Below are positions 49,248 to 56,241 of a stretch of DNA of 64,000 nt, piece by piece. The number at the start of each line of letters is the position of its first letter. Positions within the stretch are counted from its first letter, which is position 1. Both the position numbers and the translations under genes were made by a program. Origin of the DNA: a virus; the IMG/VR virus record IMGVR_UViG_3300025889_000083, positions 40,149 to 104,148 of that record. One strand, written 5' to 3'. The notes under the pieces are model-generated. The model saw only the letters and a list, made by a program, of their open reading frames with translations. It was not told where the DNA came from and searched no databases.

Positions 49248-49412
49248 ATGAAAAAAAGAATGAATATATCAAAATACTTGGCGAATGTGGCACAAAGTTC
49301 ACGGCACAAGTCAAATATGTTCGAACACACATGGTGGCAAGACAACAAATATTGGATCGTGCATCCGTTTTGGGGGATTGTTGCCGCAATAATCTGGGCG
49401 TATAGTGCGTAG
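49248..49412 (+). CDS. Small protein with C-terminal hydrophobic segment, leaderless
   Basis: 54 residues (MKKRMNISKYLANVAQSSRH, ends VHPFWGIVAAIIWAYSA). The ATG lies at the predicted transcription start, and no ribosome site is present. Probably membrane-attached. The function is unknown. Confidence 0.55.
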   Translation: MKKRMNISKYLANVAQSSRHKSNMFEHTWWQDNKYWIVHPFWGIVAAIIWAYSA

Positions 49413-49593
49413 ACATCTGAGAACGATTGCGATTAACGAAGCCGCTCACGATTATATAGAGCGTATGGAAGTTTATTACTCCCATAATGCAGGTGGAATA
49501 GAGGCAGGCGTGCAAGCACTTGTAAATGAGTGCAACCTTGACGAAAACGAGGCACGCCGACTTGCCGAACTCTTTGAAAAAAATTCAAAGTAG
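49405..49593 (+). CDS. Small helical protein
   Basis: 62 residues from GTG 49405, overlapping the previous gene by 8 bases. Helical, with AINEAAHDYIERMEVYY and NEARRLAELFEK. Possible small DNA-binding or regulator protein; no family recognised. Confidence 0.5.
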   Translation: MRRHLRTIAINEAAHDYIERMEVYYSHNAGGIEAGVQALVNECNLDENEARRLAELFEKNSK

Positions 49594-49596
49594 TTC

Positions 49597-49625
49597 TTGA
49601 CAAGCCACCAAAAAACCTCTATAAT
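49597..49625 (+). promoter_or_regulatory. Sigma-70-like promoter
   Basis: TTGACA (49597-49602), 17-base spacer, TATAAT (49620-49625), followed by ATACTTAT as in other early promoters. Confidence 0.85.
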
Positions 49626-49679
49626 ATACTTATTATGAAATGGTTAATAAATAAAATTTTTGGGAGAAATAAAACAATC

Positions 49680-49997
49680 ATGGCAACAACTAATTACACA
49701 GACGAAATGGTATCATCAATGGTTTCAGCTTACGAGGCTAACCCATCAAGAGATACAGTAGATTCTCTAGCTTCACAATTTGGCAAGACTACTAGAAGTA
49801 TCATTGCTAAACTCAGCAGAGAAGGCGTATACCAAGCTCAACCAAGACTAACAAAGTCAGGCGAGCCAGTGGTTAGCAAAACAGAGTTAGTTTCTCAGAT
49901 CACCACTTTAACAGGTATCGAGTTCACTAACCTAGCTAAAGCAGGTAAGTCAGACTTACAAGCTCTAGTAGACTTCTTTACTGCCGAACAGCAGTAA
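49680..49997 (+). CDS. HTH-type DNA-binding protein, paralogue 1
   Basis: 105 residues from ATG 49680; an in-frame ATG at 49635 right behind the promoter would add 15 residues. The start used matches the paralogue at 54522 (TNYTDEMVSSMV versus SNYTEAQVTEMV). SLASQFGKTTRSIIAKLSREG is a good helix-turn-helix. This family occurs widely in T4-like marine phages. Likely an early regulator. Confidence 0.7.
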   Translation: MATTNYTDEMVSSMVSAYEANPSRDTVDSLASQFGKTTRSIIAKLSREGVYQAQPRLTKSGEPVVSKTELVSQITTLTGIEFTNLAKAGKSDLQALVDFFTAEQQ

Positions 49998-50022
49998 GCA
50001 TAAGACCTCCTTATGAATAGTG

Positions 50023-50044
50023 TGGTGGGCACTTTAACCCACCA
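50023..50044 (+). terminator. Hairpin after the HTH gene
   Basis: TGGTGGG (50023-50029) and CCCACCA (50038-50044) with an 8-base loop. No T-run follows, so termination is uncertain. Confidence 0.45.
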
Positions 50045-50070
50045 AGTCAGAAAATACTTCAAAGTTTTTC

Positions 50071-50099
50071 TTGACAAAAGGTTAAATTTCATTTATAAT
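50071..50099 (+). promoter_or_regulatory. Promoter of short RNA (repeat unit 1)
   Basis: TTGACA (50071-50076), 17-base spacer, TATAAT (50094-50099), then ATACTTATATTTGAGA. About 70 bases around it are duplicated at 50208-50276. Confidence 0.85.
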
Positions 50100-50105
50100 A
50101 TACTT

Positions 50106-50225
50106 ATATTTGAGATTGAGAAAGATCAAAATTTCTCAAACGCAGGGTTGCTCAGTTCAAGGAAGAGCATTAAAGGATAATTCCTCAACAACGCCCAAAG
50201 CTACCTCCAAGAAAATACATCAAAA
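50106..50225 (+). ncRNA. Candidate short structured RNA
   Basis: A gap of about 120 bases with no gene between two strong promoters. Helices: TTTGAGA (50109-50115) with TCTCAAA (50134-50140), GCTC/GAGC (50150-50153/50165-50168) with an 11-base loop resembling a tRNA D-arm, AGGA/TCCT, and an enclosing GTTG/CAAC. It has no T-arm, so it is not a tRNA. Confidence 0.45.
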
Positions 50226-50231
50226 TTTTTC

Positions 50232-50260
50232 TTGACAAGAGGTTAGACTTCGGATATAAT
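50232..50260 (+). promoter_or_regulatory. Promoter of the giant RNA (repeat unit 2)
   Basis: TTGACA (50232-50237), 17-base spacer, TATAAT (50255-50260), then ATACTTATATTTGAGA, identical to the downstream part of the 50071 promoter. Confidence 0.88.
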
Positions 50261-50266
50261 ATACTT

Positions 50267-51310
50267 ATATTTGAGAAGAAACAAGTTCTCGAATGACTTT
50301 TCGGAAAATGAGTTAATCTCTCTGTGAGTCGGACTTGTTTGCCTACCACTCAGGCGAAAGAAGTGGCGTAGTGTGAAATTCCGACAAAAGTTCACCCCAA
50401 TGGCTAACGGGTTAATACGCTCCTCATGATCGGGCAATAGAGGTTAATATTGCGACCCGTGATGTTCAGTAATCGTTATAGGACTGTTCCCCCTGCTCAT
50501 TAGGTGGTTATCAGAATGAGTACTTCGTGTGCGAGTATTGAAGGACACACCGAGTATATACGCTCGTCGATAGTATATCAGAACACCTGCTCTGAGATGC
50601 AGGTCAGATGCTCGGCATTTTATGCAGCGTTTTTCCAGAGAACTGTAGACTGTAGGAAAAACAGCACTCTTAAAAGAGTTTGCCCTAGTGGGTAATAGGA
50701 AAAAATAAATGTATCAGCTTCGGCGGTAAAATAATCCTTCCACAAATGCAGGCTCTTTTAAGAGTAAAACTCTTAGGCACTAACAGTTTCGGCTGTGAAT
50801 ACCTAGCCCACATTGCCTTAACGCAAGTAGTAGGACGAAGTAAGTGCCGCCCACATGTTGGCGTTATCTAAGTGCAAGTTTGACATTGTAAGCACTTGAC
50901 CTAAGTATGCAAATACAGGAACGAGCCAATGTCCTTGTGGTAAAAAACACGCTACTGGCAATGCCAACCGATACCTGAGAAGATCTATGGGTTGGCTCTC
51001 ACAAGGTGGAAACGCTGATGATGAGTAGCTATCTTCTCTTAGTAGCAACATGCAACGAAAGTGCCTATACGAGCAATGGGTGGACGAAGTAGTTCAGAGG
51101 ACGAGGCGAGATTCAGCTTTAGCTGTCAACCCCATCAAGTAATGTGAGTCCAGCGAAAAAACACCCTAATGACGGCACAGTTTATGGAACATGGGTGCTT
51201 GCAACCCCACGACCAAAAGTCGACTATAATATGAGTGAAATACTGTAGCAAATGCGAAACACGACTCTGACAGTGATAAAACAACGGGCATATTTTTTTA
51301 GACATTCAGT
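50267..51310 (+). ncRNA. Giant structured noncoding RNA, GOLLD-like candidate
   Basis: About 1,040 bases with a perfect promoter, no coherent ORF, and dense complementarity. Helices include AAACAAGT/ACTTGTTT (50279/50333), ACGGGT/ACCCGT (50407/50455), GTTTTTCC/GGAAAAAC (50629/50655), a 13-bp helix 50666-50678/50753-50765, AAGTGC/GCACTT (50870/50892). Several pairs cross as pseudoknots: GTCGGA/TCCGAC (50328/50380), GAGCCAA/TTGGCTC (50923/50992) with CCTTGTG/CACAAGG (50933/51000), and GAGAAGAT/ATCTTCTC (50977/51031). Size, complexity and phage setting fit large ornate RNAs such as GOLLD or ROOL, but membership is untested. Confidence 0.75.
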
Positions 51311-51358
51311 TTTACATAGCCTAAATAAAAACTAATCAAAATCAAAAAACGCGGTTTG

Positions 51359-51430
51359 AACCCTATGATGGAAAAGAAGTGTGAGTTGACGGACAACATC
51401 ACTCCCCTGCCTCATAGGGTTTTTTGTTTT
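51359..51430 (+). terminator. Rho-independent terminator with long stem
   Basis: AACCCTATGA (51359-51368) and TCATAGGGTT (51412-51421) followed by TTTTTTG-TTTT. The loop carries a further GUUG/CAAC-based hairpin. It probably ends the giant RNA transcript. Confidence 0.8.
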
Positions 51431-51478
51431 CCCTAAGATATTCACATCAAAATTTTCACCCCACATCTAAAAAATTTC

Positions 51479-51507
51479 TTGACAAAATTCCTTAACTCCT
51501 GTATAAT
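51479..51507 (+). promoter_or_regulatory. Main early promoter
   Basis: TTGACA (51479-51484), 17-base spacer, TATAAT (51502-51507). An AAGGAG ribosome site and ATG 51532 follow. It drives the long overlapping early operon. Confidence 0.88.
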
Positions 51508-51531
51508 ATTACTTATATTAAGGAGAAAAAT

Positions 51532-51732
51532 ATGAACTTAAATATTATGCGAAAAGATACCATAGAGCTATTAGCACATCAGTATGATGTCGGTGCTTAT
51601 GGGCGTGCCTGCAGAAAAGAACTTCGTAGGCGAAAAAATATAGGTTTCTGGCTAGGTCCGATTGTATCACCTGTCAAAATGAAAGAAGAACGCGAGTCCA
51701 CAGTAGGAACTGTTAGGGTGGTGCGTAAGTGA
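51532..51732 (+). CDS. Small basic early protein
   Basis: 66 residues, Arg-rich (YGRACRKELRRRKNIGFWLG). Perfect AAGGAG site. First gene of the early operon. Its stop overlaps the next GTG start. No family recognised. Confidence 0.65.
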   Translation: MNLNIMRKDTIELLAHQYDVGAYGRACRKELRRRKNIGFWLGPIVSPVKMKEERESTVGTVRVVRK

Positions 51733-52067
51733 TTACAGGCGAAGAAATCAAAAACGGCAAAGTAGATGTTCAACACCAACATGTGTTTATATCATTTAGC
51801 GTAGAAGATATACGCTATGAGTTGGACTATTGTGCGAGTTTTGACAAAGACTATGGTGGTGAAGATTATATAGGCGACCACGATGTATTAGTATCAGATC
51901 TATGGATACAAGATGCAATCTTAGAAGTATGCGATACATTTGATTATGATTATCACTCATGGTGCAATATGCGTGATCAGATCGTAGAGATTATCGAAGA
52001 CAAAGTACAATCAGAGTATAAAACTGATGTTAATGCAATAACAGGCGTTTTAACAAACAGGAGGTAA
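51729..52067 (+). CDS. Early protein of unknown function
   Basis: 112 residues from GTG 51729 (GTGA overlap). Very acidic with many Asp/Tyr (DYCASFDKDYGGEDYIGDHD). An acidic early protein could mimic DNA, but there is no direct support. Confidence 0.6.
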   Translation: MITGEEIKNGKVDVQHQHVFISFSVEDIRYELDYCASFDKDYGGEDYIGDHDVLVSDLWIQDAILEVCDTFDYDYHSWCNMRDQIVEIIEDKVQSEYKTDVNAITGVLTNRR

Positions 52068-52069
52068 AG

Positions 52070-52294
52070 ATGCCAGCTAAATACAGAGAAAGTGAAAGGA
52101 CTAACTTCAGAAAAAGAGGCGGTCCGAACATAAAAGCTAAACAGTATAAACACTTTTATTTAAAGTGTGCGACTAAAGAAGCACTCTTTGAGGAGATCAA
52201 CAGATATGGTGTAAAACCGAAGATCAAACAAAAGTGCGTAAACGAATTAATTCGTAGGGGAGTAAAGATAGTATGGACTACACCACAACAGTAA
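52070..52294 (+). CDS. Small basic early protein
   Basis: 74 residues, Lys/Arg-rich (KYRESERTNFRKRGGPNIKA). AGGAGG ribosome site immediately before it. No family recognised. Confidence 0.6.
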   Translation: MPAKYRESERTNFRKRGGPNIKAKQYKHFYLKCATKEALFEEINRYGVKPKIKQKCVNELIRRGVKIVWTTPQQ

Positions 52295-52347
52295 TAGTGG
52301 CAATGTTCTTAATTTACTTATATTTTAACAATACACCGAGAACTTGA
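52273..52347 (+). CDS. Tiny membrane peptide
   Basis: 24 residues, one hydrophobic helix (TTVIVAMFLIYLYF). Overlaps the genes on both sides (TGATG at its end). One of four such peptides in the early region. Confidence 0.45.
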   Translation: MDYTTTVIVAMFLIYLYFNNTPRT

Positions 52348-52574
52348 TGGCAGATATAATTAATTTTCCAACAAAGACAGAAGCAGTGCAACTTCGAGAG
52401 GACATGCGTAAACTCGAAGAAGAAATCAAAGTACAGTTAGATTTATTACAAGATATCAACGATAGAGTGGTAGATCTAACAGTTGATTACGAAGATATGT
52501 TAGCCAGACTCTGTAAAATCACAGGAGTGCATCTGCCACCAGAACTCGATTTTGAACCAGATTTTGATATATGA
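52347..52574 (+). CDS. Small coiled-coil early protein
   Basis: 75 residues from ATG 52347. Helical (EDMRKLEEEIKVQLDLLQDI) with a Pro/acidic end (HLPPELDFEPDFDI). Similar short proteins are common early genes of marine T4-like phages. Function unknown. Confidence 0.6.
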   Translation: MADIINFPTKTEAVQLREDMRKLEEEIKVQLDLLQDINDRVVDLTVDYEDMLARLCKITGVHLPPELDFEPDFDI

Positions 52575-52762
52575 TATGTAATGAGTGCGGGGACGACTAT
52601 CCAATAGAAAGAGCTAAGCTTGGCTACATCACTTGCCTAGATTGTGGTGAGAAAGTAGCAAGTCGACTAGCTGAGAAACGAAAGAAACAAGTAGGTATTG
52701 CATACAACAAAGGTGCATACCAGTACATAACCGAAGGAGATTTAAAGTGGTTAGGCAGATAA
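52571..52762 (+). CDS. Small zinc-ribbon protein
   Basis: 63 residues. C3-x2-C6 and C22-x2-C25 (ICNECGDDYP, TCLDCGEKVA), followed by a basic helix and QYITEGDLKWLG. A conserved phage family distantly like DksA/TraR zinc fingers. May modulate transcription. ATGA overlap with the previous gene. Confidence 0.7.
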   Translation: MICNECGDDYPIERAKLGYITCLDCGEKVASRLAEKRKKQVGIAYNKGAYQYITEGDLKWLGR

Positions 52763-52968
52763 ATGTAGAAACTATACGAACAGCTCTAAGCAGTATAAAT
52801 TATATGCAAGAGTTGAATAATGAGCGTGGTGAAAACAATTTTCGTATGGAAACAATCCACGCTGCAACAAGAAAGATTTTAGGTGAGATCATGGATTGCT
52901 ATGATCTTGGAGATTTTAACAAATTATACCCGAAAGGATTAGCTTTCGAAGGAGAACAAAGTGATTAA
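52747..52968 (+). CDS. Small helical early protein
   Basis: 73 residues from GTG 52747, overlapping the zinc-ribbon gene by 16 bases. Helical with TIHAATRKILGEIMDCYDLG. No family recognised. Confidence 0.5.
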   Translation: MVRQINVETIRTALSSINYMQELNNERGENNFRMETIHAATRKILGEIMDCYDLGDFNKLYPKGLAFEGEQSD

Positions 52969-53392
52969 TGATTATGCAAAATTTGTGGATATGACTACTT
53001 CTCCACAAAGTAAAGACCATTTAGCTTTTGAAAAGCAATGGAATTGGATGATGCGCAGTGGTAGTCAACAAGGAGTAGGTACTCCTATTGAGTGGACAAT
53101 CAATATGCCTAGACTACTAACAAGTGTAGTAGGAATGATGGCTGAGAGTGGTGAATTTGCCGAAGTAGTAAAAAAGAAATTATTTCAAAGTGAGAAACAG
53201 TTTGATGATGACGAGATTTTTCACTTAAAAAGAGAATTAGGCGATGTCTTATGGTATTGGGTGCAAGGTTGTATAGCCTTAGGTTTCAAGCCAGAAGATG
53301 TCATACAAGAAAATATTAAAAAGCTAGAAAAGAGATACCCAAACGGCTTTGAAACAATTAGAAGCGAGGTAAGACAAGATGGAGATATCTAG
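52961..53392 (+). CDS. MazG-like nucleotide pyrophosphohydrolase
   Basis: 143 residues from GTG 52961. The metal-binding residues E62, E65 (MAESGEFAEVV) and E92, D95 (ELGDVLWYW) match the MazG/phage MazG fold. It would hydrolyse nucleoside triphosphates or alarmone-like nucleotides. MazG genes are common in marine phages. A GIALGF-like helix and KRYPNGF tail also fit. Confidence 0.85.
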   Translation: MINDYAKFVDMTTSPQSKDHLAFEKQWNWMMRSGSQQGVGTPIEWTINMPRLLTSVVGMMAESGEFAEVVKKKLFQSEKQFDDDEIFHLKRELGDVLWYWVQGCIALGFKPEDVIQENIKKLEKRYPNGFETIRSEVRQDGDI

Positions 53393-53462
53393 TATATTTT
53401 TATGGGTTGTGGTTGCTGTTGTGCTAGGTTTTGTAATACAAAAGGTGGTGGATAATGGCTAA
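53379..53462 (+). CDS. Tiny membrane peptide
   Basis: 27 residues with one hydrophobic helix (IFLWVVVAVVLGFVI), overlapping both neighbours. Similar in kind to those at 52273, 54099 and 57611. Confidence 0.45.
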   Translation: MEISSIFLWVVVAVVLGFVIQKVVDNG

Positions 53463-54102
53463 TCATGTATATTTTAATGTAGATTTTGTTGGAGTTAGTG
53501 AAGAACTTTGGAACAAAACATTAATCAGTGAGCCTGTAACTAAAAAAGGTTGGGACGATAGTAATTATACTATTAATGAACTTAAAGAGTTGCATAAGTT
53601 GCCATTCTTTGATCATATTGAAAAAGAGTATGAAGATGGTGATTGGCTAAAAGACAGCTATGACTTCTATGTGAACAACATAGGTGCAAAGTGGTGTAAT
53701 ATTGATAGTTGGGAAGAAACCTCTCTAACAGGATATAGTGCATGGTCACCTCCTATAGAGCTAGTGCGAAATATGGTTAAATACTTTCAAGAACATAGTG
53801 TAGAAGCGATTAGTGCTAGAATAACTTACGAAGATGAGTTTAGAAACTTTATAGGTATAAATGAGTTCTATACTGAATTTGATGGAGAAGTTATTGTGCA
53901 TGATGATGAAAACTATATTGACTGTGAAGAACTTCAGGACATGCTTAATTTCAGACTATCTGAACTTACAGGACAAGATATAGATGTATCTGAAAGAGAA
54001 ATGGATGACGAGATACCTACACTTAGTGGTGGAGTTGTTGTTCCTCAAGAGTTTGCAGACGATATGGTTTATAACTTTTGGGAAACAGGAGATCTAACAT
54101 GA
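53455..54102 (+). CDS. Api92-like early protein
   Basis: 215 residues. The part CNIDSWEETSLTGYSAWSPP followed by IELVRNMVKYF resembles the ferredoxin-like Api92 family of phages. Many Glu/Asp in the second half. The role of the family is unknown. Confidence 0.6.
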   Translation: MANHVYFNVDFVGVSEELWNKTLISEPVTKKGWDDSNYTINELKELHKLPFFDHIEKEYEDGDWLKDSYDFYVNNIGAKWCNIDSWEETSLTGYSAWSPPIELVRNMVKYFQEHSVEAISARITYEDEFRNFIGINEFYTEFDGEVIVHDDENYIDCEELQDMLNFRLSELTGQDIDVSEREMDDEIPTLSGGVVVPQEFADDMVYNFWETGDLT

Positions 54103-54176
54103 GTGATGCACCATTACTCATCATAGGTTATATGGCATTAGCAAGTTATATAGGATTATTATATGGGACAGTATAA
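54099..54176 (+). CDS. Tiny membrane peptide
   Basis: 25 residues, almost entirely hydrophobic (LLIIGYMALASYIGLLYG). Overlaps the genes on both sides. Confidence 0.45.
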   Translation: MSDAPLLIIGYMALASYIGLLYGTV

Positions 54177-54396
54177 GGAATTAGTAGAAAAACAAAAACT
54201 ACTACTAGAAGCAGAGAAGTGGGCAAAAGGTGTTAAGTATATTCTAGGTGATCAAGACACATTTAAAGTAGAATATAATGATGGCAGTGCTGAAATAACA
54301 ACCTCTGCAGGAACAGTGTATAGAGATGCGGAACTCAGTTTAGAGGATTGCATAATAAGAATGAAGGAGTTAAAAGCAGATGCCCAGCAAAGATGA
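54163..54396 (+). CDS. Small early protein
   Basis: 77 residues: helical start (ELVEKQKLLLEAEKWAKGV), then a beta-like part (FKVEYNDGSAEITTSAG). No family recognised. Confidence 0.55.
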   Translation: MGQYKELVEKQKLLLEAEKWAKGVKYILGDQDTFKVEYNDGSAEITTSAGTVYRDAELSLEDCIIRMKELKADAQQR

Positions 54397-54532
54397 ACTC
54401 GAAATGGAACTAGAGTGGATTGAAATGAAACAGAAGTATGGCAGAGAAGAAGCAATCTATGTCTGTGCTGATCTGTGGAGTAAATCCACTTTTGAAGTAG
54501 AACAATTAATAAGGAAATGGAATGGCAAGTAA
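54380..54532 (+). CDS. Small helical early protein
   Basis: 50 residues (MPSKDELEMELEWIEMKQKY, EEAIYVCADLWSKS). Overlaps both neighbours by 11-17 bases. Codon pattern and overlaps look like a true gene. Function unknown. Confidence 0.5.
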   Translation: MPSKDELEMELEWIEMKQKYGREEAIYVCADLWSKSTFEVEQLIRKWNGK

Positions 54533-54896
54533 CTATACAGAGGCTCAGGTAACAGAAATGGTTGCTAGATATACCGAGAAACCTGATAGAGAAACAGTAG
54601 AAAATCTAGCAAAAGAACTCAATAAGAGTATAAAATCGGTGATAGGTAAACTTTCAAGAGAAGGAGTCTATCAAAAGACTGAGTATCTTACCAAATCAGG
54701 TGAGAAACCAGTAACAAAACTAGAATTAGTAAGTGCGTTAGGTGATGTATTAGATATACCCGATCAATGGCTAGAAGGCTTAGAGAAAGCACCAAAACCA
54801 GTACTCAAGAGAATAGTTGACATGCTTGAAGAAGCTCAGGCAAATTATGAAAACAATGAAGAAGGACTACAATTATACTACAAGGAAAACATATGA
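54522..54896 (+). CDS. HTH-type DNA-binding protein, paralogue 2
   Basis: 124 residues, clearly related to 49680-49997: YTEAQVTEMVARYTEKPDRET, then LAKELNKSIKSVIGKLSREG and TKSGEKPVTKLELVSALGD. C-terminal extension is acidic. Duplicated regulators of this type may act on different early promoters. Confidence 0.7.
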   Translation: MASNYTEAQVTEMVARYTEKPDRETVENLAKELNKSIKSVIGKLSREGVYQKTEYLTKSGEKPVTKLELVSALGDVLDIPDQWLEGLEKAPKPVLKRIVDMLEEAQANYENNEEGLQLYYKENI

Positions 54897-55174
54897 TTAT
54901 AAAAACAATAGGCGGTTTTAAGACTAGAGCAAGAAAATTCAATTATCATGTTGGAATGAAGTTACCAGATGCTAGAGAAATCACTTCTATAGAACACGCT
55001 CTAATAACAAGAACAGTTACTAGAGAAAGTGAGAAGTATCGAGTTGGTGATAAATTTCTAAAAATTACCTACAGAAATAGTAGGCTAATGATGGTTGAAT
55101 TGAATGACGGAACACTATTAACAAGTGAAGAACTAAGGAAATTAATAAATGACACGCGTAGCAAAACTAACTGA
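54893..55174 (+). CDS. Early protein of unknown function
   Basis: 93 residues, ATGA overlap with the HTH gene. Beta-rich (GGFKTRARKFNYHVGMKLPD). No motif recognised. Confidence 0.55.
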   Translation: MIIKTIGGFKTRARKFNYHVGMKLPDAREITSIEHALITRTVTRESEKYRVGDKFLKITYRNSRLMMVELNDGTLLTSEELRKLINDTRSKTN

Positions 55175-55334
55175 TAATCCTTCTAACGACAAGCTAATAA
55201 AAGATCATGGAAGATTAGCTGTTGTACTCAGCATAGAGGAGTCTGCAACTGGAATGCAGGCAAGATTAAAGTTTCCAGATGGATTTCGAACTAGACACTC
55301 TGTTAAGTTCATCCGAATATTACAAGATACCTAG
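55149..55334 (+). CDS. Small early protein
   Basis: 61 residues overlapping the previous gene by 26 bases (LIKDHGRLAVVLSIEESATG). Last gene before the gene-free stretch. No family recognised. Confidence 0.5.
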   Translation: MTRVAKLTDNPSNDKLIKDHGRLAVVLSIEESATGMQARLKFPDGFRTRHSVKFIRILQDT

Positions 55335-55341
55335 TCCCAGC

Positions 55342-55359
55342 GGGGTCTAAGCAGACCCC
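55342..55359 (+). terminator. Strong hairpin at the end of the early operon
   Basis: GGGGTCT-AAGC-AGACCCC, seven pairs with a 4-base loop, eight bases after the stop. No T-run, so either a Rho-dependent end or an mRNA-stabilising hairpin. Confidence 0.55.
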
Positions 55360-55534
55360 AACGGGTATTCTAAAAACCTGAACGCCATAGTACAAATTAA
55401 AAGAAATTGGGGATAAACCCGTTTAATCGCTTTAAAAAATTTGCGATTGGCGCATGTGTAGTAATTGTTAGTGTTTAGGGAATTTACTCAGTTGAAAATA
55501 AACCCGTTGCAGGTTTTAGTTGAGTTTATATTGA

Positions 55535-55674
55535 CTTATATAGTTAACACAATATCGTCTTTACTTTGTGTCAAACCAGCTACGACATGACTTCGTCATT
55601 TAATTCCTCAGTCAGTCGACTAGCAATGGACACTAGTTAGACGATAAGTGGTTTGTGTTGAGTTTTTATATAAC
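55535..55674 (-). ncRNA. Candidate structured RNA between convergent early genes
   Basis: Gene-free. Nested complementarity AACACAA-TATCGTCT (55546-55560) with AGACGATA (55639-55646) and TTGTGTT (55653-55659), plus the hairpin ATGAC-TTC-GTCAT (55587-55599) inside. A minus-strand promoter lies just upstream (55681-55709), which suggests transcription to the left. Strand and ends are uncertain. The rest of 55360-55777 shows no gene. Confidence 0.4.
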
Positions 55675-55680
55675 TTGTAT

Positions 55681-55709
55681 ATAATACCACACTTTTCACC
55701 AAAATGCAA
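55681..55709 (-). promoter_or_regulatory. Promoter reading into the gene-free stretch
   Basis: On the minus strand, TTGCAT (55709-55704), 17-base spacer, TATTAT (55686-55681), preceded by GTTC as in the other promoters. Confidence 0.6.
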
Positions 55710-55777
55710 GAACTGTTTTTCGTAGGTGATTGAAATAACTCGTTGGAATGGGTAGTGGTGAACATAAAATATTTTAT

Positions 55778-56011
55778 TTATGGCTTGATATGTTGAAAAT
55801 TTAGGCGATGAAACTCAGTAAGATAATTATGCACTTCTCGATTGTACGAAATTCGCTTGGATATTTCTTCGGTGCAATCCATTAAACCAAAGAGTTTAAT
55901 GTAGAGAATTGCAAAGTCTCTTGGATCATCAACGATATCCTGTGCGCTTATATAGTCTGCCACGAACTCTATTTGAGAAAGCAGTGAGTGCATTGCTCTC
56001 GTAGGACTCAT
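55778..56011 (-). CDS. Protein of unknown function
   Basis: 77 residues, helical (SLLSQIEFVADYISAQDIVD, DCTEEISKRISY). ATGA overlap with the bS21 gene stop, so it is cotranscribed with it. No family recognised. Confidence 0.6.
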   Translation of the reverse strand: MSPTRAMHSLLSQIEFVADYISAQDIVDDPRDFAILYIKLFGLMDCTEEISKRISYNREVHNYLTEFHRLNFQHIKP

Positions 56012-56241
56012 GATCTCTTTCGATTTCGTTGACGCAATATCATTTCCTGTCTGTAAGGTAGACGTGCCTCTACTGCCTTTTTATTAGTGCGTTTGTGATA
56101 TTGTTTCTTTGTGTTTTTTACGCTTGAAGGTTTTTCAAAATATTCTCTAGCTTTCAGATCTTTCAAAACACCACTCTTCTCCACTTTCTTGCGAAAGATT
56201 CGAAGTGCTTTGTCGAAGCTGTTTGTTACGATCACTTTCAT
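56008..56241 (-). CDS. rpsU: Ribosomal protein bS21
   Basis: 77 residues, matching bS21 in length and pattern: FDKALRIFRKKVEKSGVLKD, then REYFEKPSSVK and a basic tail. An AGGAA ribosome site lies before ATG 56241. Viral bS21 has been reported in marine phages and can enter host ribosomes, where it contacts the mRNA near the anti-Shine-Dalgarno. The gene overlaps the oxygenase gene by 95 bases. Confidence 0.9.
   Translation of the reverse strand: MKVIVTNSFDKALRIFRKKVEKSGVLKDLKAREYFEKPSSVKNTKKQYHKRTNKKAVEARLPYRQEMILRQRNRKRS

Noticed and set aside
50141-50196. tRNA gene, because of the D-arm-like GCTCAGTTCAAGGAAGAGC
   Set aside because: There is no T-arm and no matching acceptor stem or CCA-like end.
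50243-51051. Short ORFs within the giant RNA (50243-50437 minus, 50504-50695 plus, 50818-51051 minus)
   Set aside because: They have no ribosome sites, and base pairing explains the sequence better.
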